A stretch of 38,817 nt of DNA, taken from the NCBI GenBank assembly GCA_964537825.1, contig CAZIDL010000019.1, forward strand, positions 1 to 38,817. The letters run 5' to 3'. The notes under the pieces are model-generated. The model was not told where the DNA came from. It saw only the letters and a program-made list of their open reading frames with translations, and searched no databases. This document shows, in pieces, positions 16,694 through 23,667 of this stretch. The position numbers were made by a program, and so were the translations under genes. The DNA comes from CAZIDL01 sp964537825. GTDB lineage: Bacteria; Bacteroidota; Bacteroidia; Flavobacteriales_D; CAYVSK01. The first letter of the stretch is position 1; each line of letters starts with the position of its first letter.

Positions 16694-18636
16694 AAAGGAA
16701 GTCCCTGATCCCTTTTCTTTTCAGGATCTGCATTAGCAGTGTATGCCTTTTTTCTGGTCATGTTCTCCCTTCGAAGGGACAAGCTCCTGCTGATTCGCTC
16801 CAGTTCGGCCCTGTTGAGATAAGGGCCGATCGGATCGTTCCCAGCGAACCTTATCGGGTGACGCAGGTTGATTCATCCACATTGCGCGAGAACGCTTTCC
16901 AGGACCTTGGAGCTCTTCTGGAAGAGAATTCCGCCCTTCAGGTCCGTCATTACGGTCCTTCAGGGACTTCCTCCCTTTCCTTTCGCGGTACGCGTTCCAA
17001 TGAAACCCGTATGTATTGGAACGGGCTTCCCCTTCGTTCCCCGACCCTTGGACAGACAGACCTTTCGCTCATTCCTGTGTTCTTTCTGGACCGCGTTGAG
17101 CTCCATCATGGGGGAGCGAGTGCGGTCGACGGGAGTGGTGGGATCGGAGGGAGCGTTCAGCTGAATTCGGGGATCGAGCGATCCCTTCCCTGGCGCCTAA
17201 GGATCCAGGGACGAGCTGCTAGTTTCGGAGAACGGATGGGGGGCATCGATTATACAGAGAACGAGGGAGCTTTTGGCAGTCGCACGCGGCTCTTTTACCG
17301 CTCGGCGGCGAACGATTTCAGCTATACGGACATTACGGAAAAGGGTAACCCTGAAAAGGAGCGAAAGAATGCTGGTATACGTCGAATGGGTGGGATGCAG
17401 GATTTCCACTACACGTTGGGAAAAGGGCACCGGGTCTTTGCTAAAGGTTGGTATCTGCGTAGCTCACGCGATGTTCCAACTCCTATCGATCAGGTGGAAC
17501 GGGGGCAGCACCAGGAGGACCAAAAGTTGAACAGCATGTTGGGGTGGCGTTGGAACGGGCCGGCCACGCAACTATCCCTTCGCTCGGGTTATTTCTCGAG
17601 CGACCAGATCTTCCAGGAAGAGATCTCGGACCTCCGTTCGGTAACAAGGACCCGCTCCTGGCGGAGTCGTTTTCAAGCTGAGCATCGCTTGGATGAAAAA
17701 CGCCGACTCTCCGGCGCCTTGGCCCATGAAGTGGAAACAGCGCGTTCTTCTGGTTACTCCGAAAAGAAACAACGCGACTACGTTCGGGGACACATCCAAT
17801 TCGAGAACCGCTTCGGGGAGCGCTTGCTTTTGCAAGGCTTGCTTCAGGAACAATGGGTGGATGGTGAGCGCGTACCGCTGATGCCCACGCTCGGAGCTGA
17901 TCTGGAATGGATGAGGGACCCTGACCTTCATTGGAAAGCGAACGTATCCCGTACTTATCGCGTTCCAACGCTCAATGACCTTTACTGGGAGCCCGGCGGT
18001 GATCCACAGCTTCTCCCTCAGGAAGGGTGGTCCTATGAGACTGGATTGTCAGGTCATTTCGGAAAAAAGAAAGAGGGGGATGAATTCCGTGCTGAACTCA
18101 CTGCTTTTTTTCTGGAAATGGACGACCGCATCGTTTGGGCCCCGACAAGCAAAGGGTATTGGAGTCCTAAGAATATCGATCGTTCGCGCGATAAAGGGGT
18201 CGAAGCCAGCCTGAGCGGTCGATTCCTCCTATGGGAGGAACTCACCCTTCGTTGGCGAACGGACTACAGCTACGTTGATGCCCAGGTGGTCGATCAGGTG
18301 GAAGAAGAAGCGCCCCTTAAGGGACAAGCTATTTATGTGCCCCATCATCGGGGAAGTGGATCCCTGAGGATCATTTACCGCGAGAAGAACAGCCTCGGCT
18401 ACGGGATCTCCCACACAGGCGAACGCTTCGTGGACCGGGACAACCAGCGTTACCTGCCGGCCTATACATTGCAGCGGGTTCACTTCGAAAGGCAGCTGGC
18501 ATTCCGTAACGATCTTCTGCTTAAGGTAAGGGCCGGCGTCCGGAACCTTTTCGATATCCCCTATCATTCCGTGGCTTGGCATCCCATGCCCGGCCGGAGT
18601 TTCGAACTCGACCTTCGATTGATGATCGGACCATGA
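16690..18636 (+). CDS. TonB-dependent outer-membrane receptor, BtuB-like (probable cobalamin transporter)
   Basis: A 648-residue receptor with a signal peptide followed directly by the plug domain, without a carboxypeptidase-like N-terminal extension. Plug features are the VEIRADRIVPSEPYRVTQVD segment (possible TonB-box region), LLEENSALQVRHYGPSGTSS, LSFRGTRSNETRMYWNGLPL, and VELHHGGASAVDGSGGIGG. The barrel ends with an aromatic strand, SFELDLRLMIGP. The start is GTG at 16690, overlapping the upstream stop as GTGA. Size and lack of the N-terminal extension match BtuB-type receptors. Control by the cobalamin riboswitch about 3.5 kb upstream strongly suggests cobalamin as substrate. No btuF, btuC or btuD is present in the window, so inner-membrane transport must be encoded elsewhere. 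Confidence 0.92.
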   Translation: MKRKSLIPFLFRICISSVCLFSGHVLPSKGQAPADSLQFGPVEIRADRIVPSEPYRVTQVDSSTLRENAFQDLGALLEENSALQVRHYGPSGTSSLSFRGTRSNETRMYWNGLPLRSPTLGQTDLSLIPVFFLDRVELHHGGASAVDGSGGIGGSVQLNSGIERSLPWRLRIQGRAASFGERMGGIDYTENEGAFGSRTRLFYRSAANDFSYTDITEKGNPEKERKNAGIRRMGGMQDFHYTLGKGHRVFAKGWYLRSSRDVPTPIDQVERGQHQEDQKLNSMLGWRWNGPATQLSLRSGYFSSDQIFQEEISDLRSVTRTRSWRSRFQAEHRLDEKRRLSGALAHEVETARSSGYSEKKQRDYVRGHIQFENRFGERLLLQGLLQEQWVDGERVPLMPTLGADLEWMRDPDLHWKANVSRTYRVPTLNDLYWEPGGDPQLLPQEGWSYETGLSGHFGKKKEGDEFRAELTAFFLEMDDRIVWAPTSKGYWSPKNIDRSRDKGVEASLSGRFLLWEELTLRWRTDYSYVDAQVVDQVEEEAPLKGQAIYVPHHRGSGSLRIIYREKNSLGYGISHTGERFVDRDNQRYLPAYTLQRVHFERQLAFRNDLLLKVRAGVRNLFDIPYHSVAWHPMPGRSFELDLRLMIGP

Positions 18637-19694
18637 AAACGCCCTCTTCCATATCCACCCTCTTTCTCATTTTCCTGAGCTTAGCTGCGTGCAAAAAGGA
18701 GAAGATCGGTCCCCAATACGATGATGAGGCTGGTGGTGAACGCGTGGTATCGGGCGAGCGGGCCCTTTACGTCGTCAATGAAGGGAACTTTCAGTCGGGC
18801 AATGCCAGTATAACCCGCATCGTTCCTTCCAGTCGCTCGATCACCCAGCGGGTTTTCGAGAAATGGACCGGACGATCGCTCGGAGATGTGGCTCAATCGA
18901 TACGGCTTTTCGATGGCAAGTTCTTCATCGTCGTTAACAATTCGGGAAAGGTGGAAGTGGTCGGAGCAGGCCCGGATCGGAAAGATCTCGGAACGATCGA
19001 CGGTATGAAATCCCCGCGTTACTTTCTGGGGTTGACACCGAAGAAAGCCTATGTCACCGACCTCTACGCTGACCGGATCCATATCGTGGACCCCGAGGGA
19101 AGGAAAGTAACGGGAAGTATCCCTACGGATGGTTGGTGCGAGGAAATCCATGAAAAGGAAGGAAAGGTCTTCGTTACCAATATGGACCAGGGAAGACTGG
19201 ATGTGATCGATCCGTCCCAGGATGCGCTCATTGATAGTCTCCTTCTTTCGGAACAACCGAACAGCATGGTGGAGGATGCCAACGGTAAGCTATGGGTTCT
19301 TTGCGACGGGGGATTCGAAGAGGAGATGCCTGCGCTTTATCGGATCGACCCGGAGAAGGTTAAGGTGGAGAAGCGCTTCGAATTCAGCGATATAACGCTT
19401 TCCCCGGGAAACCTTGATATCTCGCCCGATCGACACACCCTCTATTTCCTTGAGAAAGGAGTGAAGCGCATGGGGATCGACGACCAGTCGCTTCCGCAGC
19501 AAGCTTTGGTGAAGGAAGGGCAAGGGCAATTCTACAACATCGAGGTCGCCGGGCCTCAGGAACGGATCTTTGTGAGCGATGCCAAGGATTATGTGCAGAA
19601 AGGGGCCCTCTATCGCTTCCGTACGGACGGATCGCCGATCGATACCTTCGAGACCGGCATCATTCCCAACGCCATTCATTACCAGCTCGAATAG
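18633..19694 (+). CDS. YncE/DUF5074-type beta-propeller lipoprotein, BtuG-like
   Basis: A 353-residue lipoprotein. The signal sequence has a lipobox LSLAAC, and the mature protein begins C-KKEKIGPQYDDE, a charged tail of the kind seen in surface-exported Bacteroidota lipoproteins. The rest is a propeller: blades open with YVVNEGNFQSGNASITRI, FFIVVNNSGKVEVV, AYVTDLYADRIHIVD, VFVTNMDQGRLDVID, LWVLCDGGF, and so on. The NEGNF segment and overall layout match the DUF5074/YncE family that includes Bacteroides BtuG. BtuG binds cobalamin extremely tightly on top of BtuB. The ATG overlaps the receptor stop (ATGA), so receptor and propeller are translationally coupled as expected for partners. Cobalamin binding itself is inferred. 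Confidence 0.88.
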   Translation: MKTPSSISTLFLIFLSLAACKKEKIGPQYDDEAGGERVVSGERALYVVNEGNFQSGNASITRIVPSSRSITQRVFEKWTGRSLGDVAQSIRLFDGKFFIVVNNSGKVEVVGAGPDRKDLGTIDGMKSPRYFLGLTPKKAYVTDLYADRIHIVDPEGRKVTGSIPTDGWCEEIHEKEGKVFVTNMDQGRLDVIDPSQDALIDSLLLSEQPNSMVEDANGKLWVLCDGGFEEEMPALYRIDPEKVKVEKRFEFSDITLSPGNLDISPDRHTLYFLEKGVKRMGIDDQSLPQQALVKEGQGQFYNIEVAGPQERIFVSDAKDYVQKGALYRFRTDGSPIDTFETGIIPNAIHYQLE

Positions 19695-20105
19695 ATGAGG
19701 ACCCCATGCATCATGGCCTGGAGTGGAGGAAAGGATGCTGCTCTTGCTCTCCAAAGGATCTTCGAAGCGGGTGAGTTCGAAGTGAAAGCACTCCTCACCA
19801 CCCTTCACGGAGTTCATCATCGGATCTCCATGCACGGGGTCCGTGAAGAGTTGCTGGAGCAGCAAGCGGAACGAATTGGGATCCCGCTCCATAAGGTCCA
19901 TGCAAAGAAAGGGAGCAATGAAGAATACGAAGAAAGAATGGGAGAGGCTCTGGAAGCGTTCAGAGACCAGGGTGTTCGCCATGTGGTCTTCGGGGATATT
20001 TTCCAGAGGGAAAGGCCGGGATCCGTTTTCACTATATGGAACTGTTACCCGTCCATTCCAATTCCGCGAAGGATCCTTAAGTTCGTTGGGAGAAGCACTT
20101 GCTGA
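19695..20105 (+). pseudogene. Truncated Dph6-like PP-loop ATPase (diphthine-ammonia-ligase family)
   Basis: The first about 105 residues are a clear PP-loop ATP pyrophosphatase of the Dph6/COG2102 group: MAWSGGKDAALAL (PP loop, about residues 8-20), the LLTTLHGVHHRISMHGVREELL segment, and HVVFGDIF. Family members are usually about 220-240 residues, but this frame ends at 136 after a non-conserved tail. In another frame the bases from about 20024 read FSLYGTVTR, resembling the expected FPLW-x-xDTR stretch, and the following SSLGEALADA vaguely continues it. A frameshift plus loss of the C-terminal half is therefore likely. The stop overlaps the next ATG (TGATG). Relatives often sit near B12-receptor genes, as I recall, which fits the locus. 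A sequencing error is an alternative explanation. Confidence 0.65.
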
Positions 20106-20851
20106 TGCCAGATCCTCTTAAACTCAAGGTGCTCGGTTGCGGGGATGCCTTTTCCAGTGGAGGAGTGCCGAACACTTGCTTTCATCTCAGTACGCCGAAG
20201 CATCAGCTTTTGATCGATTGCGGTGCCAGTTCCCTGATGCAGCTCAAAAAGCAGGGGATGTCCTCGGACGATGTGGACAGCATCCTGATCAGCCATTTTC
20301 ACGGTGATCACTACGGAGGGGTTCCTTTCCTCCTCCTTGAAGCTGCTCTGGTCCAACAAAGGGAGAAACCGCTTACCATCGTTGGCCCCCCGGGCATTCA
20401 GGAAAAGCTCAAGACCTTGCAGGATGCGCTTTATCCAGGTACTTCGGAGCACATGAACAAGATCGATCTGCATCTCGCTTCCTTTCGGAACAAGAGCGTG
20501 CTGGAGTTCGATGCTTTTTCCCTGAGGACGGCTCCCGTCGTTCATGCTGAGGGGTCTTACCCGCATGCACTTCGGATCGAGATCGGGGGGCGGACGATCG
20601 CATTCTCGGGTGATACGTCCTGGACCGACGAACTCTACGGGATCGCCAAGGGAGCCGATCTCTTCATCTGCGAATGCAATTTTCTGGAAAAGCAGGCTCC
20701 CGGGCATATCCATTACACTGAACTGAAGGAAAAGGCGTTGCAGATCGAAGCGGATCGAATGGTATTGACCCACCGGGGACCCGAAATGCTCAATAACGAA
20801 GTTTCCGTCGAACACGAATGTTTAGTGGAAGGTCAGGAGATCGACCTGTAG
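20105..20851 (+). CDS. Metallo-beta-lactamase-fold hydrolase
   Basis: A 248-residue MBL-fold protein. The metal-binding motif is HFHGDHYGG with H64, H66, D68 and H69. Further ligands are probably H181-like in the segment VVHAEGSYPHAL or the Asp of IAFSGDTSW, and the His of MVLTHRGPEM near the end. This arrangement resembles RNase Z-like and UPF-type MBL proteins (COG1234 group), which act on phosphodiesters or small metabolites. Its substrate cannot be read from sequence. The ATG overlaps the stop of the truncated PP-loop gene (TGATG); a TTG at 20099 is in frame but less likely. It may belong to the B12 transcript. Confidence 0.88.
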   Translation: MPDPLKLKVLGCGDAFSSGGVPNTCFHLSTPKHQLLIDCGASSLMQLKKQGMSSDDVDSILISHFHGDHYGGVPFLLLEAALVQQREKPLTIVGPPGIQEKLKTLQDALYPGTSEHMNKIDLHLASFRNKSVLEFDAFSLRTAPVVHAEGSYPHALRIEIGGRTIAFSGDTSWTDELYGIAKGADLFICECNFLEKQAPGHIHYTELKEKALQIEADRMVLTHRGPEMLNNEVSVEHECLVEGQEIDL

Positions 20852-20854
20852 GCG

Positions 20855-21280
20855 ATGCTAGCTCTTTATACTGACCATATCGAATTCGAGACCCAAGGGC
20901 ACACGGACATCCTTAACATTACCGAGCAGGTTCAGGGAATCGTGACGGAGAGCGGTTGCCAGGAAGGACAGGCTTTAATCTTTTCGGTGGGTTCTACGGG
21001 AGCTATTTCTACGGTGGAGTATGAGCCCGGATTGGTGAATAAGGACGTGGCCGAGATGTTCGATATTTTTTCTCCCTATAAAAAAGGCTACGCCCATAAT
21101 GAGACATGGGGGGACGATAATGGTGCGGCTCATCTGCGTTCGACGCTGACCGGAACCTCTTTTACCGTTCCCTTTCAAGATGGGGGATTGCTTCTTGGGA
21201 CCTGGCAACAGATCGTTCTCATCGATTTCGACACTCGCAAGCGGACGCGTGAAGTGGTGGTACAAGTGATAGGTCGGTAG
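20855..21280 (+). CDS. YjbQ/UPF0047-family protein
   Basis: A 141-residue protein of the YjbQ (UPF0047) family, annotated in some databases as a secondary thiamine-phosphate synthase. Family features are an N-terminal IEFETQGHTDILNIT, the GSTGAISTVEYEPGLV strand-turn, a YAHNETWGDDNGAAHLRSTLTGTS stretch with the conserved Asp/Asn/His cluster, and LLLGTWQQIVLIDFD before the end. Length matches the family. It lies 3 nt after the MBL gene and is probably co-transcribed with it. The physiological role is poorly defined. Confidence 0.92.
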   Translation: MLALYTDHIEFETQGHTDILNITEQVQGIVTESGCQEGQALIFSVGSTGAISTVEYEPGLVNKDVAEMFDIFSPYKKGYAHNETWGDDNGAAHLRSTLTGTSFTVPFQDGGLLLGTWQQIVLIDFDTRKRTREVVVQVIGR

Positions 21281-21304
21281 GAGAACGGACCGTTGCCATC
21301 GTCG

Positions 21305-21312
21305 TACCTTTG
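21305..21312 (+). promoter_or_regulatory. Bacteroidota -7 promoter box (TACCTTTG), leaderless-type spacing
   Basis: TACCTTTG fits the TAnnTTTG consensus and is followed by TTCAG and the ATG at 21318. With transcription starting about 5 nt after the box, the mRNA would begin at the start codon. It marks a separate transcription unit from the upstream yjbQ-like gene. No convincing -33 TTTG is visible. Confidence 0.55.
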
Positions 21313-21317
21313 TTCAG

Positions 21318-23321
21318 ATGGCTACGCTCGAAAAACCCGTTTTCGACTACGATCGGAGCGCTTATTCCGACCAACGCTTGGAGGAGATCCATCGTGCCCT
21401 TCTTTTCCCACGGATGGTCGAGGAGAAGATGCTGACCCAACTGAGGAAAGGGAAGATCTCCAAATGGTTCGCCGGCATTGGTCAGGAGGCCAATGCGGTC
21501 GGTGCTGCTCTTGCGATGAGGAAGGAGGAGTACATGCTCCCCATGATCCGCAATCTCGGCGTATTCACCACCCGTGGCGTTCCGCTGGAAAGGCTCTTCG
21601 AACAGTTCCAGGGGAAAGAAGGAGGGTTTACCCAAGGGCGCGATCGTTCCTTCCACTTCGGGACGAACGAATACGGTCTGGTCGGGATGATCTCCCACCT
21701 GGGGCCCCAAATGGGCGTGGCCGATGGGATCGGTCTCGCTTCTAAATTAGCAGAGGAGGAAAAAGCCACGCTCGTCTTTTCGGGCGAAGGAGGGACCAGC
21801 GAAGGGGATTTTCATGAGGCCCTCAACGTTGCAGCTGTCTGGGAACTTCCCGTCATCTTTCTGATCGAGAACAACGGATACGGTCTTTCCACGCCTACGA
21901 ACGAACAGTTCAAATGCGAACGGCTCGCCGATCGGGGGATCGGTTATGGGGTGGAATCGTATCGGATCGAAGGGAACAACATCCTGGAGGTGCATCAAAC
22001 CCTCAACGAGGTGGCTGAACGGATCCGCAAAAAGCCCGAGCCAGTTCTTATCGAAAGCATGACCTTTCGGATGCGGGGGCATGAGGAGGCCTCAGGGACC
22101 AAATATGTTCCCCAGGAACTCTTCGACGAATGGGGGAAAAAAGATCCCGTGGACAACTTCGAACGCTTCATGCTTCAGGAAGGGATCCTTACTGAAAAGA
22201 AGGTTCAGGATATCAGAAGATCTTTTGAGAAGGAGATCGACGATGCCTTGAAGAAGGCCTTTAAAGCGCCCTATCGGGAGGCTGACCGGGAACGCGAGCT
22301 CGGGGATGTTTACGCATCCGCACCTCCGTCGGTCTTTACTTCTGAGAATGGGAAGAGGAGCGAGAAGCGCTACATCGATGCCATCTCCGAAGGATTGTGG
22401 CAAGGGATGGAGCAGTTCCGCGAGCTCATTTTGATGGGGCAGGATATCGCTGAATACGGCGGTGCCTTCAAGGTGACCGAAGGGTTCGTGGAAGGATTTG
22501 GAAGGGATCGGGTCCGGAACACGCCCCTTTGTGAATCGGCCATCCTCGGCGCGGCCCTCGGGCTTTCCGTAAGGAGGTACAAGTCCATGGTGGAGATGCA
22601 ATTCGCCGATTTCATCACGAGCGGCTTCAATCAGGTCGTTAACAACTTGGCCAAATCCCACTACCGTTGGGGGCAGAACGCCGACACGGTGATCCGGATG
22701 CCTAGCGGGGGAGGGGTCGGTGGAGCCCCTTTCCATTCTCAGTCCACCGAAAGTTGGTTCGCCCATACACCGGGCTTAAAGGTTGTGATGCCCGCATTCC
22801 CGGACGACGCCAAGGGCTTGCTCTTGAGTGCATTGGAGGACCCGAATCCGGTCCTTTATTACGAGCATAAGATGCTCTATCGTTCTGTAAAGGGGGAAGT
22901 ATCCGACGAACCCTATACCGTGCCCATTGGCAAGGCCCGTAAGGTCCGCGAGGGGCATGACCTATCGATCATCACCTACGGGGCCGGGGTCCATTGGGCG
23001 ATGGAAGCCCTTGATGAAAACCCGGATATATCCGCTGACCTGGTGGATCTTCGCTCTTTATCCCCCTATGATGAGGAGGCGATCCTCGAGACCGTCCGCA
23101 AGACCAACAAAGCGGTCGTCCTCCATGAACCTCCGGAGATGGGCAGTATCGGGGCTGAATGGGTGGCCTTTATCAATGAGCACTGCTTCGAGGAGCTGGA
23201 TGCTCCCGTCCGTCGCATTGGTGCCTTGCACACTCCGGTTCCCTTTGCTGCTGAGCTGGAGGCCGACTTCTTACCCAAAGAACGCTTCAAGAAAGCTTTG
23301 AGGGAGTTGTGGGAGTATTGA
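21318..23321 (+). CDS. 2-oxoacid dehydrogenase E1 component, alpha and beta subunits fused
   Basis: A 667-residue fusion of E1 alpha (about residues 1-330) and E1 beta (about 345-667), a thiamine-diphosphate enzyme that decarboxylates a 2-oxoacid and passes the acyl group to a lipoyl E2. The TPP-binding motif runs from SGEGGTSEGDFHEALN to IENNGYGLSTP at about residues 154-194, with GEG instead of the usual GDG. The beta half contains GAALGLSVRRYKSMVEMQFADF, a GGGVGGAPFHSQ segment, and VDLRSLSPYDEEAI. Fused E1s in Bacteroidota are usually assigned to branched-chain or pyruvate-type complexes. I favour branched-chain because of an HMG-CoA-lyase gene in the same window, but sequence alone does not settle it. 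Confidence 0.92.
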   Translation: MATLEKPVFDYDRSAYSDQRLEEIHRALLFPRMVEEKMLTQLRKGKISKWFAGIGQEANAVGAALAMRKEEYMLPMIRNLGVFTTRGVPLERLFEQFQGKEGGFTQGRDRSFHFGTNEYGLVGMISHLGPQMGVADGIGLASKLAEEEKATLVFSGEGGTSEGDFHEALNVAAVWELPVIFLIENNGYGLSTPTNEQFKCERLADRGIGYGVESYRIEGNNILEVHQTLNEVAERIRKKPEPVLIESMTFRMRGHEEASGTKYVPQELFDEWGKKDPVDNFERFMLQEGILTEKKVQDIRRSFEKEIDDALKKAFKAPYREADRERELGDVYASAPPSVFTSENGKRSEKRYIDAISEGLWQGMEQFRELILMGQDIAEYGGAFKVTEGFVEGFGRDRVRNTPLCESAILGAALGLSVRRYKSMVEMQFADFITSGFNQVVNNLAKSHYRWGQNADTVIRMPSGGGVGGAPFHSQSTESWFAHTPGLKVVMPAFPDDAKGLLLSALEDPNPVLYYEHKMLYRSVKGEVSDEPYTVPIGKARKVREGHDLSIITYGAGVHWAMEALDENPDISADLVDLRSLSPYDEEAILETVRKTNKAVVLHEPPEMGSIGAEWVAFINEHCFEELDAPVRRIGALHTPVPFAAELEADFLPKERFKKALRELWEY

Positions 23322-23667
23322 AGGGGGGATCGTCTTCGCTCCTTTATTGAACCACTTCTCTGACCATCCACTCAAGCCCTTTTAGCCAAGGGTCGTGGAA
23401 AGATCTGATATGCATCCTTCATTGGGTCCATCGTGCTTCCCATTGTGCCCTTCATGTTTCGTCATTATGCCAGAAACTTGTGATCTTTTAACCAAGATCG
23501 ACTCAAAGGAACGCAAAAAAGGGTTCAAAGGGACTTTTGAAACAATTCCGCCGGGGAAGAGGAACACAGGATCAGGGGCTCCGCATAGAAAAGAAGCTTG
23601 CAAGAAGAGTGGAAAATGACCGTTGAAAAACAGTAATTCGGTCCCTACAAAGGATCGTTCATTGAGA
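23322..23667. other. 346-base non-coding stretch with imperfect repeats and two dyads
   Basis: No convincing gene is present; a 74-codon frame at 23395-23619 has no recognisable protein features. Three things stand out. CAT-starting units recur between 23413 and 23471 (CATCCTT, CATTGGGTC, CATCGTGCTTC, CATTGTGCCCTT, CATGTTTCGT, CATTATGC), 7-12 nt apart. A dyad GATCTT-TTAACC-AAGATC lies at 23482-23499, and TTCAAA-GGGACT-TTTGAA at 23524-23541. The dyads could be operators for the TonB receptor downstream. Confidence 0.4.

Noticed and set aside
23395..23619. A 74-codon open frame on the plus strand upstream of the TonB receptor
   Set aside because: The translation is rich in Cys/Pro/Ser with no domain, signal or recognisable start context, and it runs across the repeat tract and both dyads; it reads as non-coding sequence.
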